DNA of 64,000 nucleotides from Asterionellopsis glacialis (Eukaryota; Bacillariophyta; Plagiogrammaphyceae; Rhaphoneidales; Asterionellopsidaceae). Location of the stretch: positions 27,070 to 91,069 of the forward strand of contig WKLE02001195.1 in the NCBI GenBank assembly GCA_014885115.2. The letters run 5' to 3'. A program made the position numbers and the translations under genes. Shown piece by piece: positions 53,858-64,000 of the stretch (position 1 is its first letter; every line of letters begins with the position of its first letter). A model generated the notes under the pieces. That model had not been told where the DNA came from. It saw only the letters and a program-made list of their open reading frames with translations, and searched no databases.

Positions 53858-55039
53858 GTTTTTATGTGTATGTTTGTCGTTCTCTGATTGCCTGTTTATA
53901 CACCGTATGAGATTGCGTTCCTTTCTTATCTTTTGCTTCTGCTGCTGCTTCTCTAAGGCTACAATAGTCTCAGATATACTTCCTAAGTCTGCCGCCGTGT
54001 GTTTTCGTTGTGAAAGGGTTTCTTGCTCGTTGGCACCGTTCTTTTTTCGTTGTGTAATCGATGCCCTTCGCTGCTTTCCTTTCCACAACAGCGACAAATA
54101 TATTATATCGCACGAACCCTTGCACTCGGATTAGCAAGGTGTGTGTTTGCTGCTACTATTGTACGAGTAAGCCTGGACGTGTTTTAGATAAAGAGATTAA
54201 TTTGATAGTATTGTAATTCAGTAAGTACGAAGTAGTCAGAGATGGTCTTGAGATGCGGCACTGAGCCAACAGGATGAGAATGCCGCTCGGGCACAGGTGG
54301 TCTTGCTTGTTCTCTAAGTATACTAGACAAACAACCCAAACGAGAGCGAGAAATAATAGTACTGTAATATTATTTTATAATATTATCCGATCAGTAGCAG
54401 TATATTGGAATATGCAGATATTGAACAAGGTTTGTTGCAGTTGCAGAAGCAGACGAGGGATACAAACCGTCTACCTGTATAATACCTATAGTACAACCAC
54501 AATATCGAAGGAGAAGTCTACAGTTTCAACTATATAAAAAAGTACTATCGTAAAATGTCTATTTATAACACAAGTTGTTTGCTAAATCCCATAAAAAGAC
54601 TACAGGATGATGCGTTCACTATAAAGAAAGAAGTGATAAGCGGCAACCTCAACTTACGGAAAGAAACACGTGCGTGCCCTTGCTGTAGAAGAGCCGGATT
54701 TCAGTAGTACTTTCCCAATTGCAGACAGTATTTAACAAATAATATTATAAAAGCGAGTTAACGTAACTTACTCTCCGAGAGTATGGGGGTCGAAGCCTAC
54801 TATATAGTCCTCAGATAAATAATATTTATAAGAAAAAAGTACTTTTACTGATTAATAGACTTTCGATATACTGTACGGTAATACACAAAGTTAGTACTGT
54901 ACCAGTACCACATGATGGTAAAATTGCATTGCATTTTCATTATACAGTTCAATATCAGCCACAAGAAGGGATATCAAAAATTGAGTTTACAGTACCAGGT
55001 AGTAGAAATACCTAACAAATTCTCTTTTTTTCGCAATCT
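53858..55039. other. Intergenic, 5' flank of the CRAL-TRIO gene
   Basis: Includes an open minus frame 53858-54097 without ATG, probably 5' leader. The remainder (54140-55039) is AT-rich with scattered ACCAGTACC words and no gene. Confidence 0.45.
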
Positions 55040-55292
55040 CTAGTGTCTACTCTACCATTGTCCTCAATTGAGGCACTATGCCTCAATTGAGGACAATTTT
55101 CAACCAATCAGAAAACACCAAAGAACGCATTTTCACAATCAACCGATGTCACCACCGAATTCTCCATCAAATTCTGTAAGGTATGTTGGAGTAAGGCCGG
55201 TGTGCTTTAATTTTCAGAAGGGTGCTGTCCAGTTTCTGATTGGTTGAAAATTTCCTCAATTGAGGGAAAACGGCCGGTAGAGTAGACACTAG
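55040..55292. mobile_element. MITE-like palindromic element with 17-bp terminal inverted repeats
   Basis: Left end CTAGTGTCTACTCTACC (55040-55056) is the exact reverse complement of the right end 55276-55292. A second inverted pair lies inside: AATTTTCAACCAATCAGAA at 55095 on and its complement ending at 55252. CCTCAATTGAGG, itself palindromic, occurs near both ends. Length 253 bp, no coding capacity. This is the anatomy of a miniature inverted-repeat DNA transposon; the target duplication may be the outer CTAG or TA, which cannot be separated from the palindrome. It sits 126 bp upstream of the exon at 55418. Confidence 0.85.
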
Positions 55293-55417
55293 TTTCACTA
55301 TGTGAGTTATTAGGGTGCCCGGGCAAAAAGACGTCGATGATGATGACTTGACAACGTCCACAGCAATGGCGACAGTGGCAACAGCACAACAATCAACAGT
55401 TTTCTCACAATATCAAG

Positions 55418-55593
55418 ATGCATCAGCCAAACAATACTAACACAAATGATGTCCATGAAGATGAAGATGATTCTTGGTCATCGTCCGAAGATTTAGAGCT
55501 ATTCCTACGAGAAGAGACAAGAAACAAAAGTTGGAGGTACAGGTCGGATTCTTTAATTGTGGCTCATCAACGTACTCTCTCTTTTCTCAAAAG
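55418..55593 (+). CDS. Possible first exon of an unknown or interrupted gene
   Basis: From an ATG at 55418 the frame reads MHQPNNTNTNDVHEDEDDSW, then SSSEDLELFLREETRNKSW, and runs to LSFLK at a perfect donor AG|GTAAGT (55594). The composition is protein-like (acidic start, charged helix). No continuing exon could be recognised: the next kilobase has only weak frames (plus 55714-56094) and then the CpG-poor block starts. Either the gene continues with exons I cannot place, or it was cut by the insertion of that block. No family recognised. Confidence 0.4.
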
Positions 55594-56762
55594 GTAAGTT
55601 TCAAAAGCAAAACTTCATTTCAAAATATATCAATTCTAATGCCTCAGTTAACCAACATCTTCTTCCTGATTTCTTCATGCCTACTACCATCAGGTACAAA
55701 ATTGTGAGGATGATTGTTGTTGATATCCTCATTAGTATCTTGTTTGATATTTTTCTTGTGTGGCACAGTACCTAGACTACATAGCAATGGTGGTAGTCCA
55801 GTAGTAGTACAAGGATATTACCTGGTACAGAGAAAAAATCTGATGCTGCGGCTTGATGTTTCCCAGAAGGAATCTTCTTTTCCCATTGTGTTAGAGGGAG
55901 AAACATGCAGCCGTTTTTGGACATACCAGATGGCACTGGTAGGATTCTACCAGCACCATTTTGGTATGTCTTTGTGTAGATTCTACCAGCAACAACAAAT
56001 GAGAAAGATTTGCAATTTGTTGACGCAGATCAAATTGCCACTTCAAATCGCCACTTCAAGTTTTGGCGAACATCCAGGTCTTTTCAAAAACTAGGATGTG
56101 AGTGGGCATGCATTTGCCATTTTTCAAGAGGTGATTTGATGCCCGACACCCTATTGAATCAAAATTCACAAACACAGTGACTGCTTTCCAACATGGTCTT
56201 GATTCAAAGCATCTACTGCATCCCCGTACTACAGGTAGTACCTGGTGAGTTCCCACACTGTCTAAACCAGACCGGGTACTACTACTGTTACCTTAGGACC
56301 TTTGGAAATAGGAATTTTCCTCTTTTTGATATATTATACACAAGAACTTCTTGAACTCTAAGTACAGGGGTTCTCCTTGATCTTGGTAAAGTACATGACT
56401 TGCTGAATGGCAACACCAAGAACAGATTTTCTATATGGATACCAAAGTTTACTGTTCACATATCGTTTATTCTGGAAGGACAAGATTTCTTTCACAGCAA
56501 GGTTTTTTAAGGTATTGGATTAGGAGTGATCTTCATTTTCATCCTCACTTTCATTGGACTTGGAAGATTCTTTGTCTGAAAGAACATTCTTTCTGCTCTT
56601 CTGTCTTTTTCTTTTTTCTTCCAGTCTTCTTCTTTTAGCAGCTGCTTGTTCCTTCTGTTTTGCAGCCTGTTCTTTTTTCTTTCTTTGGCGGTGTAGTGCA
56701 GATGCTTCTTTAGAAGCTACTAGGACAGTATCACCTCCATGGTTTTGACCTTAGGGGTAACG
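55594..56762. other. Transition region, low CpG, weak coding-like frames
   Basis: Minus strand 56752-56526 has an open frame without ATG reading NHGGDTVLVASKEASALHRQ, then lysine/arginine-rich helix QAAAKRRRLEEKRKRQ and an acidic end SNESEDENEDHS before a stop. It looks like the C-terminal tail of a lost protein. Around 55930-56000 GGATTCTACCAGCA and GATTCTACCAGCA repeat. CpG is already scarce. Confidence 0.4.
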
Positions 56763-59652
56763 CATCTCTTGTGTCTTGAAGGAAACTATCAGGGTGCTTA
56801 TTTATTTCTTTGTAACAACTTTAGTACTTTTCTGAGATTGTTCCTGAGATTTGGGTAATTTATACCAGCTGGAGGAGGAAGCTTTCTTGCTGCTGGTGTA
56901 CTGCATTGAAATTCTTGTATGGCCCAAATTCTTTCCATTCAACAATGATGACCAGGATGTCATCATAAAACTATCTCCAATGCAGCTGATGGACCAAATT
57001 AATGTCAACAAGTGTGTCATGATGCAACTGGTGGAATACAACCCAAAACTGTACTGGTGGTGGGACATTGCTCTGCAAAATGCTCAATTAAAACCAAGAA
57101 ACAAACAGCTGGAAGATGAGTTGTCTGAATTAATGATACTTACCTCTTCTTATGCTAAAGCTGTTTCTAACTTAAAAACAAATCTTACAACAGCCATGTT
57201 TGAATTTAATGAAGAATCATGCCAAATATTGAGAAAAAGTAGCCTTATGGTGGATGAGGATGACCATTTTCACCACCCATTACCAAAGAAAGCCAAAGCA
57301 GCAAAGAAAACAAGAACTACTACTGAAGATGAATAAAACAACAACAATGAGAAGAAAGTTAGGAAGGTTGGTGATCAGGAATTTGTAAAGGTGAGATACA
57401 TTAGTGACAATGATAGTAAAACAACCTGGAATGATATTGAAGAACAAAAGAAGAATGAGCAGTCACCAACCAAACCAGTGAAAATAATCATTTACAAAAA
57501 CATAAATTGTTGATAATGACAACACGAGTAATTTAGATAGTTTTGTGTTCAAACAACATTACAATAAAACTTTTTTTGAAAATGATGCACCAGCACCATT
57601 CAATTCTCCATTCAAAAATACATCATATTGTTGTGTTTTTTGTGGTTGATTTGATGAGTTGTTCCAGGATTGGGGGAGACAGAATGACCAAAAAGTAACA
57701 CAGTCACTCTGTATGTCAAATTTTGTACAGTATGAACTGCTCACACAAATAACACACATCACAACACACAAAATATTGGTAAAACCATGATTCCATTGTG
57801 TAGAAGTTCTGCAAGCAAATCAACACAATAATCAACTCAAAAAGGTAATCAAAGGTGCGTAATGCATACAGAAAATGTTCAAATTTTCATTATTCAATTT
57901 TTTGGGTGATTTATGCGTGCAGAATTTCTGCACCTATTTTTCATCACAATGACAATGGTGATAAATCACCAAAAAACACAACAATAACCCTTTTTAATAC
58001 TGACAATGATGATACCTTTTGAATCATCATCATCATTGATTTAGTCAGATGGAACAATAACAGCCTTTGAAATGGAAAATTGTTGATTAAATTTAGCCAT
58101 TTTGTGTGATCACAAAAAAAGTGGCTTCACTGGCAAAACAACAATTAACCATATTTTGCTGCTCAGGTCACCATTTTTCATTATACTTTGCCATGGTGGT
58201 TCCAATAGATGTATTATTGATACATTAGGTAGGTTTTTGTGTTTGTTTTGGTTGGTTGTGGCATGCAAACAGCTTTTTTGCCATTGTCCATTCACTGTGA
58301 TATTACATGTGCATGCAAGACAAGAAAAAAAATTGAATCTTGTGACAATCAGACATACCAGTACAATCACATAGAAGCTACTATGTAGGGGAGATGGACC
58401 AAAATTGTTACCGTTAGTCTCACCTAATCCTGGAACAGCTCTGATCAAGAAATCAATGAAAGTTGATGACATTGTATTTGATGTTGAAATCAATGGTCAA
58501 AATTACTCAATAATATACTCTTGACATTTTACAGATATAAAGATATTCACAATTACTGTTGCAGTACATCAGTGGATCCTTATATTTAACTTACCTGTTG
58601 TTAGGTAGTCATGCCCAAAACCTGCCATTGTTGTTGGATTTTGAATCTTGGCATACAGTACTATCCTGTTTATCCCAAGGGTTTAGGTTACAGAATTCTG
58701 GCAGATTCCAGTAGATTCCAGCAATTCTGGGGAATTTCATTCCTTCACATATTCCCAGACCTACTGCATTCTGGCATAGTACCAGAACAGAACATCAAAA
58801 TGGAGGGTCATTCCAATTTCCCAGAAGCTGCAACTAAGCTTCACATCCACTTACACAATCAACCTATATTAGGACTCTATCATATTCTACAGAGTGTCTA
58901 CAGAATGTGATAGGCTTGGGCAATTAAAATTATCTATTAATGGATACCTTGAAAAGTGCACCATAAGATTGTGACACAAAATCATCACAGCAAAAAATAT
59001 AAGGGGATTTTCCTAGCATTTGACTAAGTCATCTCAACTCAAGTCAAAATGTCATAGCCCAGTACTGGAGTGATCCACACCTACAACTGGAACTACTCTG
59101 ATATATTCCATAACCATAACTATAACCACTTTCATACCACAGTACACTAATCCTAGCATGTTTTGAAACTTACTCATTTTAGTTCAATTGGTTTACCTAC
59201 TGTACCATTTTTTTTGTTTTACAAAAAGCTGAATTATTTTTTTTTTTTGCCTGGATAAAATCATATTTTTAAGTGTCATAAAAGCTATATATTAGATGTT
59301 TCATCTATACTTTCATTGGGACAAAAAATTTCAATATCAGGTGCTGCATTGTATCTGTCCCAACTCCACAAGAGGTTGATTTTTATTATGTGGTCCATTG
59401 CAGTTGTTAGAAGTAGTAGTACCATGTATTATACCTTTTCTTCCTAACCAACCAACTGTAGAGCCAAAATGAGCAAGAACAAGGAATTATTTAAGCCACA
59501 AAGACTTGTTCTTTTTGAAGAATCCTCAATGTGTTTTAGTAGAACTGTTCTGCTTGGTATAGTAGTTGTCTTGATTGTGTTTGGTTTCTGCTTGATAAAA
59601 CTCCATTATAATGAGAAGACTCTGTAGTGAACAAAAAAAGTAAGATTGTAAT
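56763..59652. other. CpG-depleted block with relic ORFs
   Basis: Over 2,890 bases I count only four CpG dinucleotides (near 57525, 57857, 57916 and 58412). The stretches 56763-57524 and 58414-59652 have none. Flanking DNA has CpG at ordinary density (for example about ten in 400 bases of the FKBP exon). The block is rich in TG and CA. Coding-like fragments occur at 56851-57510, 58110-58260 and 58390-58524 (plus) and 57770-57559 (minus), none intact. It ends abruptly near 59653, and GC-rich GAGCGCGC follows at about 60047. Most likely an old mobile element or foreign insert that has lost CpG by methylation and deamination; inference. Confidence 0.8.
56851..57510 (+). pseudogene. Relic ORF with one in-frame stop, family unknown
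   Basis: A plus frame without ATG at its start reads LYQLEEEAFLLLVYCIEILV and on through MQLVEYNPKLYWWWDIALQN and LEDELSELMILTSSYAKAVS. It reaches KKAKAAKKTRTTTEDE and a TAA at 57334-57336, then continues open in the same frame (NNNNEKKVRKVGDQEFVKV, WNDIEEQKKNEQ) to a TGA near 57510. The protein-like character on both sides of the stop indicates a gene carrying a nonsense mutation. Helical, with a basic linker. No family recognised. Confidence 0.5.
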
Positions 59653-60578
59653 GCGGGCTGGGAGGGCTATACCAAAAATGCATAAAATTCTACATCTTTT
59701 TGCTTAGTATACTTGTAACAATAACTCTTTATAGTCTGAAATGCCCCGCAAGACAAGTACTGGAGTCAAGGCCTGTAATTTTATGTAAAAAAAGTGATAA
59801 TTAGCAAACTTTGGTGAAAATGGTGATAATATATCTTCATGTTCCGATCACCTGGCAGGGCATTTCAATCAATAGTATGATAAAAGAGTAACACGTAAGA
59901 ACATTCCTAATCTGTTTTCTTATCAGAAGGTAAGCATTTGATGATCCTTCTGAGGAGGTTGGGAAGGAAAACAACAAATTTGTTTAAAAATAAAGATCTA
60001 GAAATGTTAGTGTGGAGAAAAAAATTATAGACAAATTTTTGGGGGAGCGCGCAGGGGAGCGATAGGGGTCGAAATCACACGGTGGGGTTTCTTGTAGTAC
60101 ATTTTCTACCAGTACAACAATGAGTTCTTCCCATGTTTCGACAATGGTCTAGTCTTACATAACATTCTACTTGTATATATATCATGTACCATACAGTGCT
60201 GAAACATGTAGAATTTATACGTAACTTACCAGGTAGACTGTAACTCCTCTGTCAGACTGACATATTTTTTCTCTCTAGAGACTAGAGAACGGGATAATTC
60301 CGAATCTTGAAATTCCAATGACTTTTTGCAACAACAATATCAAATACCCTGCAAAGCTCAAAAACCAAAAAAAGGAAAATCCCTCGAATCGATTTCTAAA
60401 CGACACCGCCGAGAACACATCTCCCAGGCATCCATAACATCTCTTTGTAGAAGACTTGCACATTAGAGCATTAGTTCATATCTGCAATAGTCAAACGGAC
60501 AAGTCAGATTGAGCCGTACAAGAACAGAATTATCACATCCAGAGAACACAACTGTGGCACATCATAATACAAAATAGA
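59653..60578. other. Intergenic, promoter of TMEM222
   Basis: CpG returns here (GGGGGAGCGCGCAGGGGAGC near 60042). No gene; the minus frame 60275-60463 is not supported. Confidence 0.4.
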
Positions 60579-61342
60579 ATGTCGTCGTCATCCTCCTCAT
60601 CATCATCACCATCGTTTCATAATAATGATTTATCATTTACAATTCTTTGGTCACCTTTACCGCCAATAACATGGATACTTCCATTTATTGGTCATCTGGG
60701 TATAGCAACATCCACGGGTATTGCATGTGATTTTCAAGGTCCATATTATGTTGGAGATTCTGGTCGAATGGCATTCGGTAAACCAACAAGAGCATTCAAA
60801 ATAAATGAGGCTGATATTCCTGGTACGTAAGCATGTCAAGAATTTTGTATGTACGTACAGGTGTTTTACAGTGTTAGTGATTGAAAAAAACTACTGTACA
60901 GTACTCTATGTTGAATGCAGTAACATCATGTCATCCATATCTCTGCTAACATCCAATATTATCTGTTTATTTGTTGGCATTCAAAATTCTGAATTTCAAC
61001 TTTTTCTACTCAAATGAATATTCACTTAATCTTCTTTTCATTCTCGTCATGCATTGTCTGAAAAAAGGTGGTGCAGAACGATGGGATACATGTATTGAAG
61101 AAGCGAATGATATTTATCGTCAACGTATGCATAATTTATTCTGTGATAATTGTCATTCTCATGTAGCATGCGCCTTAAATCGTATCCCGTATCAAGGAGG
61201 AAAATGGAATATGGTACATCTTTGTTTTCTTGTGTTTTTCAAGGGACGCTTTTTATCCACTCGAGCCATCTTTAGCCAATTTGGTCCATTTTTATTTCTT
61301 GTCCTAGTTATTTGGTTATCCAAATTCTTGACGACAAAGTAA
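60579..61342 (+). CDS. TMEM222: TMEM222 (DUF778) membrane protein, two exons
   Basis: Exons 60579-60822 and 61068-61342 join across a GT-AG intron (ADIPG-GAERWDTCIEEAN) to give 172 residues; human TMEM222 has about 208. Conserved family blocks: TILWSPLPPITWILPFIGHL, GIATSTGIACDFQGPYYVG, MAFGKPTRAFKI, WDTCIEEANDIYRQRMHNLF, CDNCHSHVACALNRI and KWNMVHLCFLVFFKGRFLS. A final membrane helix, FLFLVLVIWLSKFL, is present. The conserved CDNCHSHVA with its Cys and His residues suggests a catalytic or metal site, but the molecular function of the family is not established. Serine-rich first ten residues are low complexity. Identification is strong. Confidence 0.95.
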
Positions 61343-62314
61343 GTGGTACAGTAAGTAATCCGAATAAATTAATATTCAATTGGCATCCAACGAGAATAGC
61401 CTGTCTATCGTCATGCACAATAAGTAGTAGAATGGTATCGTGTACAAATATGATGTGTTTTTGGGAAGTGATGTACGTGGAAGATATAGAACATGGACAA
61501 TCTGCAAAGTTAGTCGAAATTTTTAGTTGAAAACTGAAAGGAACTTTTTCTTTTTGTTTTTTACAAATGTTGACGAAAATATTTTGTATGTGACTTTTCA
61601 TGGTACATAACAAAGCAGATGAAACTAATACAGATCGTACAAAGTTCTGGGCGTGAAAAAATAAAATTTCAAATAAATACCTTGCTTGTCTCTGACAACA
61701 AAATTTCAAGATGAATCATCTCGCCAACAACAACATGGTCATCTCTATCTCTCTTCCAATCAGTATCATGAAAAAATAAAAAACGGAAAACACTCCCGAG
61801 AATGACACACGAAACAAATACTCATAACATAGGCTCATAACCCAGTAAGCTTTATGAAGTAGATATCCGAAAAAACCAAGCCCTGCCTGATGTCACTACT
61901 ACTCTAGAGTGCTTTCATGGTTAGCAGTCGAAGATCTTTTGTTGGTTTCTCGGTTCAAAACAGTCTTTAGAATAAAATAACAAATAGCACGAGACATTAC
62001 ACTAGTCTACCCAAGCTCCAACTAACTACAATAAAGAGTCGCCCTCTCTAAATTCCAATTTCAGAGCCAGGAGAGTACCGGTACGATGCAAACAATATGT
62101 TTTCTTACTTCTCTCCAGTTAATAGGTCCTAAAGAATTAGCAGCTAAATAGATCGTTTCTCAAACTAAGGAACCAGAAAACAACCACACTTTGATGCATG
62201 TACAGGGTCTAAATTAAGCCACACCATAGTTGCACTAGTTTTTTGCATACAAAAGTCTTCACTTTGCTTTGTTGTCAGCGAGGATGAACTTTCTAAGAAG
62301 GCGTATGGACCCTT
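61343..62314. other. Intergenic between convergent genes
   Basis: 3' flanks of TMEM222 and TFB4. No gene. The plus and minus frames at 61308-61709 overlap each other and look spurious. Confidence 0.45.
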
Positions 62315-63508
62315 CTAGCCTTTCCAGTCGGTACTTTCTATCCGTTTTTTGTCATCTGAAGATTCGGCAGCTTTCCTTATTTCCGAGCCGCAAGTTGGGC
62401 AGTACTGTTTTGGTTTGTTTTTGAAAATACTTAGACATTGGTTACATACATGAGCAATGTCGACACTTTCTCCTGTTTCGAAACATCGAGCACGAAAATC
62501 GACCTTGTTTAGAGCAGGGAGATTGAGATCAGGTCTTACAGATCGTGGTGCTAAGAAGACTGCTAGTAGCACTTCAGTAAGGCACCCTCCAACCTGAGAA
62601 GGGCCAGATGGAGCTAGATAAACGCCTTCAGTAAGATCCACTGCCTGCTCAAGGAAATGACTCGTGTCCTCGCCTCTACGAAGATAGCAACCGTCTAACG
62701 AAATATTTTGTTTTGATGCAGCAAATGCACAATTCATGAAGGCGTTGTAATCTTGTGTTCTATCCTCTGAAGCTTGTATCATTAAAACTCGAGGAGACCA
62801 GACACTTCCACTTCGGCCACGTCGACGTTTCTTCCCCCCAAGAAGGGATAAAACCCCTTCGTCATCTTGTCTATTCCACATCGCGGATGAGTCAGCAGCC
62901 AATGCACTTACTCCAGTTCCTGCTGCAACGAGAAAACGATTAATAAGAGCCAAAGCACGGGACAACGCTGCTGCCATTCCAGCATTTCCAAATTCTGAAG
63001 GTTTCTGACCCTTCTTCTCCCCACCTGTTACCACATCTTCTGCACTATTCACTTTATCTGCAGAGCTCATCTTTTCAAATCTTTCTTTCACTTTTAAGGA
63101 TGATCGTTGGACCAGGTCAGCTACTCCCAAAGCAAAATTCTCCTGAAGTTTGCGTATGTCCACTTTGCCTCCCTCGGTGAAGAATCGATGCAATTCTTCT
63201 TTTTGAGGATATATCAAGGATGAATCATTCCCTGCTACAGCCATTACTACAAGGACAGCATCACGTGACAAACTATCATATGCACCGCAAAATGCACGGA
63301 CTGCATTCATGCATTCATTCATGGTTGCCGGACCCACGCTTATCCGTCTTTTATCTGTTTGTCGCTTTTTATCATTTTCAGCACGCTCCATCTCCCTTTC
63401 ACCCCATGATTCTGGCGTCACATCCACTATTATTGTTAGGAGTGACCGTTCGTCATACAGAGTATCATGTTTTCTAGGACGTTTCGATGATGGCTCTGAT
63501 GTTGCCAT
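62315..63508 (-). CDS. GTF2H3: TFIIH subunit TFB4/p34 (GTF2H3)
   Basis: Single exon, 397 residues (human p34 308, yeast Tfb4 338). An N-terminal von Willebrand A-like domain begins SLLTIIVDVTPESWGE and continues with MNAVRAFCGAYDSLSRDAVL, RVLMIQASEDRTQDYNAFMN and then QNISLDGCYL. The C-terminal zinc finger is CNQCLSIFKNKPKQYCPTCG. These are the hallmarks of the p34 subunit, which pairs with p44/Ssl1 in the core of TFIIH for transcription start and nucleotide excision repair. The extra length is a basic insert around residues 140-230 (VNSAEDVVTGGEKKGQKPS; GGKKRRRGRSGSVW). N-terminal SSKRPRKHD is a likely nuclear signal. Confidence 0.93.
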   Translation of the reverse strand: MATSEPSSKRPRKHDTLYDERSLLTIIVDVTPESWGEREMERAENDKKRQTDKRRISVGPATMNECMNAVRAFCGAYDSLSRDAVLVVMAVAGNDSSLIYPQKEELHRFFTEGGKVDIRKLQENFALGVADLVQRSSLKVKERFEKMSSADKVNSAEDVVTGGEKKGQKPSEFGNAGMAAALSRALALINRFLVAAGTGVSALAADSSAMWNRQDDEGVLSLLGGKKRRRGRSGSVWSPRVLMIQASEDRTQDYNAFMNCAFAASKQNISLDGCYLRRGEDTSHFLEQAVDLTEGVYLAPSGPSQVGGCLTEVLLAVFLAPRSVRPDLNLPALNKVDFRARCFETGESVDIAHVCNQCLSIFKNKPKQYCPTCGSEIRKAAESSDDKKRIESTDWKG

Positions 63509-64000
63509 GATTTGCTAACAAGTTCTTGTTCTTGTTCCAAAATTATCAACCGCAGTAAACTTTGGGGAGAGAAGATATATATTTCTGCGACAATGATATT
63601 ATTTTCGATCTATATCAATCTTTTGTTGTTTGTGTTGTTGGGGTGTATCGACGGTGGTTGTGTATTCTCTCTTGTTTGATTGGTTTGGGTGTTGGGCAGC
63701 CCTGGTCCATGTCTTGTCGATCCTTCCACCATTATATATTTTAGGAATCAACCGATTACCTGTACCGTATCCCCCCCGACAATATTTCACTGGGGCTACC
63801 TGGTACACCCACAACAGCACACGATGCCACAGATGGACCCTAACCCTAACCCCTATATATAAGGCTAACGCCAACTTGCCCAGGGAAAATATGCAATGTC
63901 GGTCCTACTGTACCAGGGTACGTAAGTGTAGCGGCCAGTTGCGCGAGCGCGTCGGAGCGTGATAGATTGCTGCAAGTTAGTCACAGAGATGCATTTCGGG
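63509..64000. other. Intergenic, right edge of window
   Basis: Promoter of TFB4 and flank of an unseen gene. CTATATATAAGG at 63852-63863 resembles a TATA box facing right. A short telomere-like stretch precedes it. Confidence 0.4.
63838..63853. repeat. Interstitial telomere-like CCCTAACCCTAACCCC
   Basis: Two full CCCTAA units and part of a third on the plus strand, the TTAGGG-type telomere repeat of diatoms and many eukaryotes. Too short to be a chromosome end; probably chance or a repair scar. Confidence 0.7.

Noticed and set aside
53858..54097. N-terminal extension of the CRAL-TRIO protein
   Set aside because: The frame is open but begins with TTG and has no ATG before 53857; treated as 5' leader.

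Overview
The window is nuclear DNA of a photosynthetic stramenopile, almost certainly a diatom, probably a pennate one (genus not determinable by eye). It is moderately AT-rich. Genes have few, short GT-AG introns. Many predicted proteins start with a signal peptide ending in a Phe at the cleavage site (SDAF, TSAF, ESF, HAF, SSAF), the bipartite plastid-targeting signature of secondary plastids. A metacaspase with p10 in front of p20 (type III) supports this.

Layout. 0-31 kb is gene-dense: the start of a secretory protein (1-184), the U5 snRNP GTPase EFTUD2/Snu114 (six exons), a small Tat-type thylakoid-lumen protein, a FAM133-like nuclear protein, a plastid-type 2-oxoglutarate oxygenase with TPRs, an HxxxD acyltransferase of the condensation-domain superfamily, a polyglutamine RRM protein, a 1242-residue secreted protein ending in an M23 (LytM) peptidase, a carbonyl-reductase-type SDR, a METTL21-like methyltransferase, a bestrophin-like channel, a type III metacaspase, a PNPOx-like flavoprotein, and a MTH1-like Nudix domain fused to a Trm11-like methyltransferase. 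31-55 kb is looser: thioredoxin-like protein, FSH serine hydrolase, several hypotheticals, a protein kinase with FRD in place of HRD, plastid EngB GTPase, plastid FKBP isomerase and a CRAL-TRIO protein. These are separated by long spacers full of the words ACCTGGT/ACCAGGT, GGTACC and CTAGAG. 55-60 kb holds a MITE-like element, a possible orphan exon and a roughly 2.9 kb block almost without CpG that carries broken coding-like fragments. 60-64 kb returns to ordinary genes: TMEM222 and the TFIIH subunit TFB4/GTF2H3.

The genes form no obvious single pathway; neighbours are typical nuclear housekeeping (splicing, TFIIH), plastid maintenance (EngB, FKBP, lumen protein, thioredoxin) and signalling or redox genes. 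The observations most worth following are the Nudix-methyltransferase fusion, the CpG-depleted block with its relic ORFs, the MITE, the secreted M23 protein in a lineage without a peptidoglycan wall, and a small membrane-protein ORF broken by one base in a T7 run. Exon borders were set by eye from GT-AG signals, reading frame and family similarity.
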